Below are positions 36,913 through 45,474 of a DNA stretch of 64,000 nt, piece by piece; position 1 is the stretch's first letter; every line of letters starts with the position of its first letter. The notes beneath the pieces were generated by a model. The model was not told the origin of the DNA. It worked only from the letters and a program-made list of their open reading frames with translations, and made no database searches. The stretch spans positions 8,400-72,399 of the forward strand of contig CAZEFW010000023.1 of NCBI GenBank assembly GCA_964511535.1. Direction: 5' to 3'. Origin of the DNA: CAZCFB01 sp964511535 (GTDB taxonomy: Bacteria; Myxococcota_A; Polyangia; GCA-2747355; CAZCFB01). The translations under genes and the position numbers were made by a program.

Positions 36913-37902
36913 ATGACAACAGAATACGAAGCCCTGGATCGCCTCCAGGAGCAGTGCTGGTCTTTCGGCATCCACCGCGTGATCACCGTCGCTGGCAAGG
37001 CCGGCGTCTTGCGCGCCCTCAGCCTCGGCCAGCGCACCCCTGAAGCGCTGGCGGACGAGCTCGAGCTCGATCCCCTGGCCACGGGCAAGGTGGTTCGCGC
37101 CCTGTGCGCGCTCGGCATCGCCGAGCCGTCAGCCCAGGGCGCCTACCGCGTCGTGGACGATCTGCGGGAGTACCTCGGCGCGGGTGAGGAGGACCTGACC
37201 CCTTTCCTGGCTCACTCCCATCACCTGTACGAATCATGGGCGGAGAACCTGGAGCCCTGGCTGCGTGGCGAGACCTGGACCCCCATGAAGCGGGACCCGG
37301 CGGCCACCCGGGCCTTCGGCCGCGCCATGCAGGCCATGGGCTCCCAGCAGGCGCGTCGCCTGGCCGGGGTGCTGGACCAGCAAGGCGCCCGGACGCTGCT
37401 GGACGTTGGCGGCGGGTTCGGCCACTACGCCCGGGCGTTGTGCCGGGTCAACCCCGCGCTCACCGCCGTGGTCTTCGATCGCCCGGAGGTGGCCGAGATG
37501 GCCCGGGCAAACATCGCAGGCACCGAGTGGGAGGGGCGGCTCTCTTTTCGGGGCGGGGACTACCTGGGCGACGAGGCCTCCGAGGACCGGTACGGCGAGG
37601 GGTTCGACCTGGTGCTGCTGGCCAACGTGGTGCACCAGGAGCTGCCGGCGCGGGCGGAGCAGATGGTGGCCCGGGCGGCCAGGGCCGCGGCGCCGGGGGG
37701 GCGGGTGGTGGTGCTCGACTTCTCCATCGACGAGGCGCGCCAGCAGAGCGTGGTGGGCGCGCTTTTCGCCATCAACATGCGCTCGTTCGGCGACACATAT
37801 ACCGAGCCGGTCATTCGGGGATGGATGGAGCGAGCGGGCCTCGCGAGGGTAGCCCGCACCGACCTGGGCCCCCAGCGCTGGATTATCGTCGGAAGAAAGT
37901 AG
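36913..37902 (+). CDS. SAM-dependent O-methyltransferase with winged-helix N-terminus
   Basis: 329 residues. N-terminal dimerisation/winged-helix part (GIHRVITVAGKAGVLRAL, RTPEALADELELDPLATGKVVRALCALGI) and Rossmann SAM-binding domain with motif I LLDVGGGFGHYARAL, followed by VVFDRPEV, the GDYLGDE post II acidic segment and LLANVVHQ. This is the plan of acetylserotonin/hydroxyneurosporene O-methyltransferases. The target is unknown. Confidence 0.9.
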   Translation: MTTEYEALDRLQEQCWSFGIHRVITVAGKAGVLRALSLGQRTPEALADELELDPLATGKVVRALCALGIAEPSAQGAYRVVDDLREYLGAGEEDLTPFLAHSHHLYESWAENLEPWLRGETWTPMKRDPAATRAFGRAMQAMGSQQARRLAGVLDQQGARTLLDVGGGFGHYARALCRVNPALTAVVFDRPEVAEMARANIAGTEWEGRLSFRGGDYLGDEASEDRYGEGFDLVLLANVVHQELPARAEQMVARAARAAAPGGRVVVLDFSIDEARQQSVVGALFAINMRSFGDTYTEPVIRGWMERAGLARVARTDLGPQRWIIVGRK

Positions 37903-37915
37903 ATATACTTAAGTC

Positions 37916-39202
37916 ATGTCGATTCAGCTCAGACCCCTGAAAGACGAGCAGCTCTCCGAGGAAGTGATCAAGGCAGTGGGGCACAGCGCGCCGGAGCAGG
38001 CGCGCATGCTGGCCGCGCGCGGCCTGGTGCCACTCGACCCGGTTGACCTGATCAGCGCCATCTACCAGCTCACCTTCGACAGCGACGAGGGCATCGCCAG
38101 CACGGCCCGTACCCAGGCCGCCAAGCTTCCCGACGTGATCCTCGCCCCGGCGCTGGCTGCCGCCGTGAGCCCAATGGTGCTCGACTTCTACGCCAGGATA
38201 GTCCTGGACAAGAAGGGCCCGCTCCAGGCGGTGCTGCTCAACAGCAAGACCGCGGACGACACGATCCTGGATCTCTCCGGAAAGCTGCAGGAAGAAGAGA
38301 TCGAGATCCTGGCCCGAAACCAGCTGCGCCTGCTCCGCAAGCCAGAGATCATCGAGCAGATCTATTTCAACCCGCGGGCGCGCATGTCCACCGTGCAGCG
38401 CCTGCAGGAGCTGGCAGCCCGCCGCGGCATCGATCTCAAGCGGATCCCGCACTTCAGGCAGATGATGGAGGACATCTTCGGCGAGTCCGCTGGAGAGCCC
38501 CTGCCCGAGGAGCCGGCCGCGCCGCCGCCGCCGCCGCAGCAGCAGCCCGCTCAGCCCCCCTCGGCAGACCAGCCGGTCCAGCCCATGCAGATGCCAGCAG
38601 AACATGGCGCCTCACCCGACGCCGAGCTGGACGCGGCCCTCGGCGTGGACGGTGACCTGGATGCCGGTATGGGGGACATGGACTTCGGCGGCGACGACTT
38701 CCTCGACTCTGCCTTCAGCGACGCGCTCGTGGGCGAGGACTGGGAGGAGGACGCCTTCGACGGCCTGGACGACTTGTCCGCCGCAGACGAGGAGGAGGCG
38801 CTGAACAAGCTCTCCACCTTGCCGGTCAACGCCAAGATCCGGCTGGCGACCCTCGGCTCCTCAATGCACCGGGCGATCCTGATCAAGGACTCCAACCGGC
38901 TGGTGGCCCTCGCGGCCATCTCCTCGCCGGCGGTGTCAGACACCGAGGCGTCCCGCTTCGCCGCCAACCGCTCCCTGAGCGAGGACGTGATCCGCTACAT
39001 CTGCCAGAAACGGGAGTGGCACAAGAACTACACCGTGAAGGTGAGCCTGGCGTTCAACCCCAAGGCGCCCCTGGCGTTCACCATGCGGCTGATCAATCAC
39101 CTGCGCATCAGCGACCTGAAGCAGCTGGCCATGTCGCGCAACATCCCCTCGGCCTTGACCCAGCAGGCCAAGCGCCTGGTCAAGAAGCGCAGCGGAAATT
39201 AG
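37916..39202 (+). CDS. Conserved protein of unknown function, two helical repeat parts with acidic Pro/Gln linker
   Basis: 428 residues. N-terminal helical region (about 1-185; HEAT-like short helices), a Pro/Gln linker (about 195-225), an acidic Asp/Gly/Phe stretch (about 230-285) and a C-terminal helical region (EALNKLSTLPVNAKIRLATLGSSMHRAILIKDSNRLVALAAISSP..., about 290-428). From memory, a family with this C-terminal sequence is widespread in deltaproteobacteria and has no known role. Starts 13 nt after the methyltransferase stop. Confidence 0.75.
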   Translation: MSIQLRPLKDEQLSEEVIKAVGHSAPEQARMLAARGLVPLDPVDLISAIYQLTFDSDEGIASTARTQAAKLPDVILAPALAAAVSPMVLDFYARIVLDKKGPLQAVLLNSKTADDTILDLSGKLQEEEIEILARNQLRLLRKPEIIEQIYFNPRARMSTVQRLQELAARRGIDLKRIPHFRQMMEDIFGESAGEPLPEEPAAPPPPPQQQPAQPPSADQPVQPMQMPAEHGASPDAELDAALGVDGDLDAGMGDMDFGGDDFLDSAFSDALVGEDWEEDAFDGLDDLSAADEEEALNKLSTLPVNAKIRLATLGSSMHRAILIKDSNRLVALAAISSPAVSDTEASRFAANRSLSEDVIRYICQKREWHKNYTVKVSLAFNPKAPLAFTMRLINHLRISDLKQLAMSRNIPSALTQQAKRLVKKRSGN

Positions 39203-39232
39203 CCCGCGACCCTTTGCCCGGCTGGTGGCTCT

Positions 39233-40375
39233 GTGTCTCATGTGATGAACATGCTTGGGCAATATATCCGCATCGTGGGCGGGGCCCTGTTGGCCCCACG
39301 CCGCGTGATGAGCGGCGTCCTGGCCGGTGATCCGGCCGGGCTGAACCAGGTGCTGGCTCTTCTGGGGCTGCAGGTGCTCGCCCTGCAGCTGCCCGAGCTG
39401 GTGCGGGCGGGCTGGTTCATGGCCGCGGTGGACGCCCGGGGCGGCGCCTCCATGATGCTGCAGGCCGTGAGCCAGCCGCTGCTCCTCCCGCTGCTCGGCG
39501 CCCTGGCGGGGTCCGTGGTGCTGAGCTGGACCGCTGGCGGGGAGGAGCGCTCCGGCGGGCGATCCCTGGACCTCGCCGCGCTGGCGGCGGTGCCTTACCT
39601 GGTGCTGCAAGCGGCGGGGGCCGTGGCGTTCAAGCTGCTCGGGCCCCTCGGCCTGTCGCCCGTGCTGGCCCAGGGGGGCACTACCCTGCTGGGCGGCCTC
39701 TGGTTCCTCGGCCTGCTGGCGCTGGCGGGCCGGCTGACGCGGACCCGGCCGGCGGGCGCGGCCGGGGCGGGGGAGGGGGAGGTGGAGGGGGAAGGGGAGC
39801 CGCGCGACCTGGGCTCCCGGCCCGGGCAGGTGGTCGCCGGCTGGGGCGCCACGGGCCTGGTGCTGCTGGTGCTCTGCTTCAACCTGCTGCTGGTGCTGCT
39901 GGTCCCCGAGGCCCTCCGGCCCGTGGCCCGGGGGAGCGCCCCGCCGGCGCTGGAGCTGCCCTCTCTCGAAGGACAAACCGTGACCCTGAAGCAGTACCAG
40001 GGCAAGGCCGTGCTGGTGAGCTTCTGGGCCAGCTGGTGTTCGCCCTGTATGCGCGAGATGCCCTTCCTGTCGCGGCTGCAGCAGGAGCTCGGCCCCGGGG
40101 GGCTGCAGGTGCTGGCGGTCAACGTGGAAGGGAACGCCGACCTGGTGCGGCGGGTGGCCGGCCGGCAGCCGGACGGGCCCGGGCTGCGCGACCTGAAGGT
40201 GCTGCTGGATGACGGGCGGACTGCGGCCCGGTTCGGCGTGCGGACCCTGCCGCACCTGGTGCTGCTGGATCGCTCGGGGCGCGTGGATCATGTCCAGATC
40301 GGGGGAGGCGGTGAGGCCGAGATTCAGCGCCGCGCCAGGGCTGCTGTGGGCCCCAAACCGGCTCAGGAACGGTAG
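39233..40375 (+). CDS. Yip1-like membrane domain fused to TlpA/thioredoxin domain
   Basis: 380 residues; start uncertain (GTG 39233, ATG 39245 or ATG 39251). Five or so hydrophobic segments in residues 1-220 (for example LNQVLALLGLQVLALQL, PLLLPLLGALAGSVVLSW, GLVLLVLCFNLLLVLLV), separated by a Gly/Glu linker. Residues about 245-375 form a thioredoxin-fold domain with WASWCSPCMREMPF (CxxC) and VRTLPHLVLLDRSG. It would act in periplasmic disulfide or cytochrome chemistry. A fusion of a Yip1-like permease-like domain with TlpA is unusual. Confidence 0.75.
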   Translation: MSHVMNMLGQYIRIVGGALLAPRRVMSGVLAGDPAGLNQVLALLGLQVLALQLPELVRAGWFMAAVDARGGASMMLQAVSQPLLLPLLGALAGSVVLSWTAGGEERSGGRSLDLAALAAVPYLVLQAAGAVAFKLLGPLGLSPVLAQGGTTLLGGLWFLGLLALAGRLTRTRPAGAAGAGEGEVEGEGEPRDLGSRPGQVVAGWGATGLVLLVLCFNLLLVLLVPEALRPVARGSAPPALELPSLEGQTVTLKQYQGKAVLVSFWASWCSPCMREMPFLSRLQQELGPGGLQVLAVNVEGNADLVRRVAGRQPDGPGLRDLKVLLDDGRTAARFGVRTLPHLVLLDRSGRVDHVQIGGGGEAEIQRRARAAVGPKPAQER

Positions 40376-40445
40376 CCCGGACAACAGCGGCCAGCCCCCT
40401 CGGATCTCCAGTAGCCCACGCTCGTGACGCGCTGCGCGAAAAACT

Positions 40446-40461
40446 TCCCTGCAGGCAGGGA
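40446..40461. terminator. Hairpin after the TlpA fusion gene
   Basis: TCCCTGC-AG-GCAGGGA is a perfect inverted repeat about 70 nt past the stop. A T6 run follows at 40493-40498, too distant to be a classic rho-independent tail. Weak terminator candidate. Confidence 0.35.
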
Positions 40462-40525
40462 GTTACACTATTAAACCCCTGTTAATTAAAGCGTTTTTTG
40501 GCCCTTCCGCCCCGCCCGTTTTCAG

Positions 40526-40555
40526 TTGACGCCTGTAAATACAGTGTGTTATGTG
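40526..40555 (+). promoter_or_regulatory. Possible sigma-70 promoter for the atp Fo cluster
   Basis: TTGACG (40526-40531), 18-nt spacer, TATGTG (40550-40555), in an AT-rich island (40480-40560). About 38 nt from the first start codon. The first three bases of -10 match. Confidence 0.45.
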
Positions 40556-40592
40556 GCGAGCACTGTAGTGGAGGGATGTCATCGACGATGAC

Positions 40593-40823
40593 GTGAAGAA
40601 GATGTGGCGCAACGCGTTGCGCTACAGCGCGGTGGGGATGGAGATGGGGATCGCCGTTGGCATCGGATACGGGGCTGGTTGGTGGTTGGACAAGAAGTTC
40701 GGCACAGAGCCGTACCTGATGTTGCTGATGTTGCTCTTCGGGGTCGCTGCCGGGTTCAAGGCCATCATCGACGCAGCCAAAAGGTCGAGCAGAGAGGCGG
40801 AAGCGGAAGAGGACGACTCTTGA
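40593..40823 (+). CDS. atpZ: AtpZ/AtpI-type assembly protein of F-ATP synthase
   Basis: 76 residues, start GTG at 40593; an ATG at 40602 is possible. Two hydrophobic helices (AVGMEMGIAVGIGYGAGWWLDKKFG and YLMLLMLLFGVAAGFKAIIDAA) match the F0F1 subunit I/AtpZ family, which associates with the c-ring and Mg2+/Ca2+ transport. First gene of atpZ-atpI-atpB-atpE. Its TGA overlaps the next start. Confidence 0.85.
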   Translation: MKKMWRNALRYSAVGMEMGIAVGIGYGAGWWLDKKFGTEPYLMLLMLLFGVAAGFKAIIDAAKRSSREAEAEEDDS

Positions 40824-41212
40824 ACGAGCAGACCGTACAGCGTGTCGAGCGCATCGCCCTGGTCCTGGTCGCCGTCGCGACGCTGATCAGCCTGGTGAGC
40901 ATGGACCGCGCGATCTTTCTCGGCGTCGGCCTCGGCGGGGCTCTGGCAGCCGCCAACTTCCACGCCCTGCGCCGCATCCTCCAGGCGCTCTTCAAAAGCC
41001 ATGACCAGAAGAGCTCCAGCCGGCAGGCGATGCTGTCGGTGCTGCTGACCATAAAGTTCGGCCTGCTGGCCGCGTGCATATTCCTGGTGGTCCGTTACCT
41101 CCCGGTGAATCCCATGGCCTTTCTGGCAGGGATCTCCACCGTGGTGCTGGCCATCTTCGTGGAAGGGGTCCGGGTGGTGCTTCGGGGGGGAGCCGAGGCC
41201 ACATCGAAGTAG
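40820..41212 (+). CDS. atpI: ATP synthase subunit I (AtpI)
   Basis: 130 residues, TTG start overlapping the atpZ stop (TTGA) with GAAGAGGA 6 nt upstream. Four hydrophobic segments (IALVLVAVATLISLVS, AIFLGVGLGGALAAANFHALR, LLTIKFGLLAACIFLVVRYL, FLAGISTVVLAIFVEGV). Thought to assist c-ring assembly. Coupled translation with atpZ. Confidence 0.85.
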   Translation: MNEQTVQRVERIALVLVAVATLISLVSMDRAIFLGVGLGGALAAANFHALRRILQALFKSHDQKSSSRQAMLSVLLTIKFGLLAACIFLVVRYLPVNPMAFLAGISTVVLAIFVEGVRVVLRGGAEATSK

Positions 41213-41267
41213 AGGGTTAACCGAGGAATTTAACGGACGATAGAGAACCACCAACGAGTGAACAACT

Positions 41268-42038
41268 ATGGGTGATCACGACACTTGGTTCCACCTGCTG
41301 CCCTTCTACCACAACCTGGAGAGCTGGGCGTCCAACTACCTGAGCCGCGAGACCTGGCCGCTCATCGGGCCGACGCATTTCACGCTGGCTCATGTGTGGA
41401 TCGCCGGATTCACGGCGACGCTGCTCATCATCGGGGCGATCATCTACAAGGGGAAGATCAGCGGCGATCAGAAAAAGCGCCTGGTCCCCGAGAAGAAGTT
41501 CGGCCTGAGGAACCTGTACGAGATGATCCTGGAGACCACCCTCGGGCTGGCCACCCAGGTCATGGGGCGCGACAAGGCGGTGCGGTTCTTCCCGCTCATC
41601 GGCACCCTCGTATTCTTCATCCTGGTCAACAACCTGATCGGGCTGGTGCCGGGCTTCCTGCCGGCCACCGACACCCTCAAGACCAACATCGGCCTCTCGC
41701 TGCTGGTCTTCGTGCTGTACAACCTGTGGGGCATCAAGGAGCACGGGCTCGGCGCGTACCTGAAGCACTTCGCCGGGCCGCTGCCTGTCCTGGCCCCTCT
41801 GATGGTCTCCATCGAGCTCATCAGCCATATCGCCCGGCCCATCTCCCTGGCGCTGCGGCTCATGGGCAACATGGCCGCTGACCACAAGGTCGTGGCTGCA
41901 TTCTTCGTGCTGGTCCCAATCCTCGTGCCGCTGCCGTTTTTGGTGCTGGGCATCCTGGTGTGCGTGGTGCAGACCCTGGTCTTCACCCTGCTGACCATGG
42001 TGTACATCGACCTGGCCCTGGCTCACGAGGAGCATTGA
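41268..42038 (+). CDS. atpB: F-type ATP synthase subunit a
   Basis: 256 residues with the expected helices; proton-channel Arg in ARPISLALRLMGNMAADH, and FFILVNNLIGLVPGFLPATD. Long N-terminus with WLLPFYHNLES-type start. Forms the stator channel against the c-ring. Sits 55 nt after atpI. Confidence 0.97.
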   Translation: MGDHDTWFHLLPFYHNLESWASNYLSRETWPLIGPTHFTLAHVWIAGFTATLLIIGAIIYKGKISGDQKKRLVPEKKFGLRNLYEMILETTLGLATQVMGRDKAVRFFPLIGTLVFFILVNNLIGLVPGFLPATDTLKTNIGLSLLVFVLYNLWGIKEHGLGAYLKHFAGPLPVLAPLMVSIELISHIARPISLALRLMGNMAADHKVVAAFFVLVPILVPLPFLVLGILVCVVQTLVFTLLTMVYIDLALAHEEH

Positions 42039-42106
42039 TTCAATAACGGAAGCAAAAGGTATCAACGAACGCGTCAAACGTAGCGTCTCAACAGGAGGAA
42101 GTTCCA

Positions 42107-42436
42107 ATGCTGAATCGTAAAGTCGTCATCTCTGCCCTTATCGCCCTCGGGACGATGCTGGTCGCGTCCGTTGCGCTGGCCGCCGATGGCGCCGCCAATC
42201 AGTTCGACGCCAACAAGTGGATCGGCCTCGCCTGCGGTCTGGGCATCGCCATCGCCGCCTTCGGTGGCGCCATGGGTCAGGGTCGCGTGGGCGCGGCCGC
42301 TCTGGACGGCATCGCGCGCAACCCCGGCGCCGCCGGCAAGATCTTCACCCCGATGATCCTCGGCCTGGCGCTCATCGAGTCGCTGGTTATTTACGCGCTG
42401 ATCATCAGCTTCCTGCTGCTGGGCAAGATCGCCTAA
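42107..42436 (+). CDS. atpE: F-type ATP synthase subunit c with N-terminal leader
   Basis: 109 residues, longer than the usual 75-80 because of an N-terminal leader (residues 1-25, hydrophobic, ending SVALA). The hairpin follows: helix 1 with GGAMGQG (Gln58), polar loop ARNPGA, helix 2 with ion-carrying Glu91 in ALIESLVIYALI. The site has Gln58, Glu91, Ser92 and Tyr96, but Leu93 where Na+ types have Thr, so a proton ring is more likely. AGGAGG lies upstream. No b, delta, alpha or other F1 genes follow. Confidence 0.97.
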   Translation: MLNRKVVISALIALGTMLVASVALAADGAANQFDANKWIGLACGLGIAIAAFGGAMGQGRVGAAALDGIARNPGAAGKIFTPMILGLALIESLVIYALIISFLLLGKIA

Positions 42437-42466
42437 CTGCGGCCGGAGTACGCTGGTTTACTGCCT

Positions 42467-42517
42467 GTAGGGGCGGGGCTCGTCCCCCCCCGGGGCGGCC
42501 GCGAAGGCCGCCTCTAC
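42467..42517. terminator. Nested hairpin between atpE and the facing deacetylase gene
   Basis: Outer arms GTAGGGGCGG (42467-42476) and CCGCCTCTAC (42508-42517, 9 of 10 pairs) and inner perfect hairpin GGCGGCC-GCGAA-GGCCGCC (42494-42512). The arms of the two overlap, so they are alternatives. Genes converge here; bidirectional terminator inferred. Confidence 0.6.
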
Positions 42518-42519
42518 CC

Positions 42520-43293
42520 TCATTTGCGCAACAAGCCCAACCCCCTGGCGCGTAGGCGATCGTAGCGCCTGTCCCCGAGCAGTCTCTTGGCGCCGTCCAG
42601 CAGGGCGGCCCGACCTGATATCGCCAATCGAACGCTCAGATCCGCGTTGACCATGCCCTGAAGGGTGCGGTCGTCGGTATCGCGCAGCACCGTCCAGCGA
42701 GGGACGTCGTGCGGAGAGGGCCTCCGCGGGCAGGGCCCGGGCCGTGAGGTGCACATCGAGCGGTAGCCGGCGTCCCGCGCGGCGGCAGTGACCCGCGCGT
42801 CGGCGCGGCCCCCCGGCAGGGACATGTGGAACACGGGCCGTCCCAGGCATCCCTCGAGCCGCCTGCGGGAGCCCTCGAGCTCATTCATCAGCTCCCGATC
42901 CGAGAGCCCCGACAGGTAGCGGTGGGTCATGCCGTGGGCGCCCACGGTCCAGCCGGCGTCCCGAAGCATCAGCAGCTGGTCCTCGGTGAGGTAGCCTGGC
43001 TGGCCGATCCAGTTGGTGGTGACGAACACCGCGCCCCTGATGCCCCGGCGAGCCATGGCCGGCAGAGCCACGGTGGCCACGGTCTGCTCGCCGTCGTCGA
43101 AGGTGATCAGCAGGTCGTCGGGGCCCTGCCCGCCGTGGATCAGGTCGTCCAGCGAGCCCACGCGGCGCCCCGGGCAGCGCAGCAGCAGGTCGAGGTGCGA
43201 CTCGAAGCGCCCGGGCGAGACCGTGTAGCGCAGCTCGGCGTGGGGCGCGGGGCTGTCGCCCACGCCGTGGTACATCAACACCGCGACGCTCAT
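42520..43293 (-). CDS. NodB-type polysaccharide deacetylase
   Basis: 257 residues. Motif 1 TFDDGEQT, motif 2 HGMTH within VGAHGMTHRYLSG, motif 3 PGGRAD: the CE4 metal site and catalytic base. N-terminal VAVLMYHGVGD is typical. No signal peptide, so cytoplasmic or nonclassical. Starts in ATGA overlap with the cNMP-binding gene. Confidence 0.92.
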   Translation of the reverse strand: MSVAVLMYHGVGDSPAPHAELRYTVSPGRFESHLDLLLRCPGRRVGSLDDLIHGGQGPDDLLITFDDGEQTVATVALPAMARRGIRGAVFVTTNWIGQPGYLTEDQLLMLRDAGWTVGAHGMTHRYLSGLSDRELMNELEGSRRRLEGCLGRPVFHMSLPGGRADARVTAAARDAGYRSMCTSRPGPCPRRPSPHDVPRWTVLRDTDDRTLQGMVNADLSVRLAISGRAALLDGAKRLLGDRRYDRLRARGLGLLRK

Positions 43294-43772
43294 TCGAACT
43301 TGCTGGCCACCGACAGGAAGGTCATCTTGTCCGTGGTCTCGCGCAGGCGGGTGCTCAGCAGGCGGACCATCTTCCAGAGGAACTCGTAAGCCAGGTCCCG
43401 GTCCACGAACAGCAGGTCCTCCAGCGCCTCCTTGGTCATGACGAACAGCCGGGCCTCCTCATGGGCCAGGGCGTCGGCGGAGCGCGGCGCGTCCTCGATG
43501 AGCGACATCTCGCCGAAGCTGTCCCCCTTGCGCATCACCGCCAGGGCCTCCTCCCCCATGCCGGGCACCATGCGGCTGACCCGCACGGCGCCCTGCAGCA
43601 CCATGTAGAACTTGGTGCCCCGGTCCCCCTCATGGAAGATGTGGTCGCCCCGCGCGAACTCCTCTTGCGAGCCGGTGCCGGCCAGGCGCTCCAGGCTGCG
43701 GCTGGAGAGTCCCTTGAACAGCGCCGCCTCGCCCAACATCGCCACACACTCCGCCATGTCCACGGTGCCCAT
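43290..43772 (-). CDS. Cyclic-nucleotide-binding domain protein without DNA-binding domain
   Basis: 160 residues from the ATG at 43772 (GGGAGGAG 5 nt upstream). Single cNMP-binding beta-roll: FARGDHIFHEGDRGTKFYMVLQGAVRVS, GDSFGEMSLIEDAPRSADALA with the ligand Arg. No helix-turn-helix follows, so it would bind another protein or gate an enzyme. It is coupled with the deacetylase. Confidence 0.88.
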   Translation of the reverse strand: MGTVDMAECVAMLGEAALFKGLSSRSLERLAGTGSQEEFARGDHIFHEGDRGTKFYMVLQGAVRVSRMVPGMGEEALAVMRKGDSFGEMSLIEDAPRSADALAHEEARLFVMTKEALEDLLFVDRDLAYEFLWKMVRLLSTRLRETTDKMTFLSVASKFE

Positions 43773-43790
43773 CTGTGCTCCTCCCAAAGG

Positions 43791-44741
43791 TTACGCCTCC
43801 TGATCTGCCAGGTAGCGCTCTGCGTCGATGGCGGCCTTGCACCCGGTGCCCGCGGCTGTCACGGCCTGACGGTACTCGTCGTCGGCCACGTCACCTGCGG
43901 CGAAGACGCCCTCGACGCTGGTGTGGGTGTGTCCGCCGTCGGTCAGCTTGATGTAGCCTACGTCGTCCAGCTCCAGCTGGCCCTCGAAGACGTCGGTGTT
44001 CGGGTGGTGCCCGATGGCGAGGAACAGGCCGTGGCACGGGATCTCCCGCGCCTCGTCGGTCTTGACGTTGCGCACCCGCACGCCGGTGACGCCGCCGCTG
44101 CTCACCTCGCCCAGCACCTCCTCCACCTCGGAGTCCCAGGCCACCTCGACCTTGTCGTTGTCGAGCAGCCGTTTCTGCATGATCTTGGAGGCGCGCAGCT
44201 CGTCGCGGCGGTGGATCAGGGTCACCTTGCTGGCGAAGCGCGTCAGGTAGGTGGCCTCCTCCATGGCGGTGTCACCGCCGCCCACCACGCACACCTCCTT
44301 GCCGCGGTAGAAGAACCCGTCACAGGTGGCGCAGGCGGACACGCCGTACCCCTTGAGCTTCTCCTCGCTCTCCAGGCCGAGGTACTTGGCCGAGGCGCCG
44401 GTGGAGACGATGAGCGCGTCGGCGGTGTAGAGGTCATCGCCGTCGACCCACAGCTTGAACGGGCGCTCGGACAGGTCCACCCTGGTCACGATCCCGGACA
44501 CGAGGTCGGTGCCGAACCGCTCGGCCTGCTTGCGGAACAGCTCCATCATCTCGGGCCCCTGGACGCCGTCCGGGAAGCCCGGGTAGTTCTCCACGTCGGT
44601 GGTGATGGTGAGCTGGCCGCCCGGCTGCAGGCCTGCGATGATCATGGGCTTGAGCTCTGCGCGGGCGGCATAGATGGCGGCGGTGTACCCGGCAGGGCCG
44701 GTACCGATGATGATCACTTCGGCGTGTTTTTTGATATCCAT
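43791..44741 (-). CDS. trxB: Thioredoxin reductase
   Basis: 316 residues. FAD motif IIIGTGPAGYTAAIYAARA, redox pair CATC in VSACATCDGFF (about residues 135-138), NADPH motif VVGGGDTAMEEA with HRRDE, and GVFAAGDVAD. It transfers electrons from NADPH to thioredoxin. AGGAGGGAG upstream. Confidence 0.97.
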   Translation of the reverse strand: MDIKKHAEVIIIGTGPAGYTAAIYAARAELKPMIIAGLQPGGQLTITTDVENYPGFPDGVQGPEMMELFRKQAERFGTDLVSGIVTRVDLSERPFKLWVDGDDLYTADALIVSTGASAKYLGLESEEKLKGYGVSACATCDGFFYRGKEVCVVGGGDTAMEEATYLTRFASKVTLIHRRDELRASKIMQKRLLDNDKVEVAWDSEVEEVLGEVSSGGVTGVRVRNVKTDEAREIPCHGLFLAIGHHPNTDVFEGQLELDDVGYIKLTDGGHTHTSVEGVFAAGDVADDEYRQAVTAAGTGCKAAIDAERYLADQEA

Positions 44742-44762
44742 TGTCTCCCTCCTGGCGTCGGT

Positions 44763-44963
44763 TCAGCGTGCGCTCACGCGGCGTATCCCCCACCAGATCA
44801 GATGCACCAGGCGGCCGAAGGTTGCGCCCGCCGCCGGTCCGGGGTTGCCCTGGGGCCGGGCCTCGCCGCGGCTGCGGGAGGGGGGAGGCCCGCCGTAGGG
44901 GCCGTGGGGCAGGTCGGCCAGCGAGGGACGTTGCCCCCGTCGGGGCGTTTCAGGTGACGCCAT
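44763..44963 (-). CDS. Possible small protein upstream of trxB
   Basis: 66 codons from ATG 44963, ending in FGRLVHLIWWGIRRVSAR. Pro/Gly/Arg-rich and lacking a ribosome site. The frame runs 21 nt ahead of trxB. Extending the frame upstream only reads the GTCGACA array. Could be a real small membrane-associated protein or noise. Confidence 0.3.
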   Translation of the reverse strand: MASPETPRRGQRPSLADLPHGPYGGPPPSRSRGEARPQGNPGPAAGATFGRLVHLIWWGIRRVSAR

Positions 44964-44981
44964 GGCGGGCAGTTTACGATA

Positions 44982-45030
44982 GTCGACCGTCCATAGTCGA
45001 CAGTCGACAGTCGACAGTCGACAGTTCATT
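44982..45030. repeat. GTCGACA heptamer array upstream of ridA
   Basis: Seven consecutive 7-bp units: GTCGACC, GTCCATA, four exact GTCGACA and GTTCATT. Self-complementary core GTCGAC. It lies between the ridA start and the trxB-side small ORF, in the place of the divergent promoters. Confidence 0.85.
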
Positions 45031-45078
45031 GTGAGGATAACTAGAATCCGGTGGACGTATCAGCATGTGGAGATGCAG

Positions 45079-45468
45079 ATGGCTCAACGAGAAGTGATCG
45101 CGACAGACGCGGCGCCTGGCGCCATTGGACCCTACTCTCAGGCCATTCGGGCCGGCGGCGTGCTGTACTGCTCGGGGCAGATCGCGCTGGACCCGCAGAC
45201 CATGGAGGTGGTGGGAGGAGATATCGCCGCCGAGACCCACCGGGTGATGAAGAACCTGGGGGCCGTGCTCGAGGCAGGCGGGAGCTCCTTCGGGCAGGTG
45301 GTCAAGACGACCATCCTGCTGACGGACCTGGGCGACTTCGGCGCTGTCAACGAGGTGTACGGAAGCTACTTCCCGGAGGCCCCGCCGGCGCGGGCGTGCT
45401 ACCAGGTCTCCGCGCTACCCAAGGGGGTGCGGGTGGAGATAGAAGCGATGGCCCTGGTGGAGGGTTGA
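45079..45468 (+). CDS. ridA: RidA-type 2-iminobutanoate/2-iminopropanoate deaminase
   Basis: 129 residues from ATG 45079 (GGAG a few nt upstream; ATG 45073 also possible). Family signature AIGPYSQAIRAGGVLYCSGQI, active Arg in PPARACYQVSALPKGVRVEIEA. Detoxifies reactive imines made by PLP enzymes. The frame continues upstream only into the heptamer array. Confidence 0.96.
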   Translation: MAQREVIATDAAPGAIGPYSQAIRAGGVLYCSGQIALDPQTMEVVGGDIAAETHRVMKNLGAVLEAGGSSFGQVVKTTILLTDLGDFGAVNEVYGSYFPEAPPARACYQVSALPKGVRVEIEAMALVEG

Positions 45469-45474
45469 TGGGGG

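Noticed and set aside
42107..42436. Na+-binding signature in subunit c (Gln58, Glu91, Ser92, Tyr96)
   Set aside because: The residue after Ser is Leu93, as in proton-type rings of cyanobacteria and chloroplasts that also have Gln and Ser; Na+ types have Thr there. No support for Na+ coupling.
45031..45078. Upstream start for ridA
   Set aside because: RidA proteins are about 125-130 residues; the extra part directly follows the heptamer array and lacks homology-like pattern.
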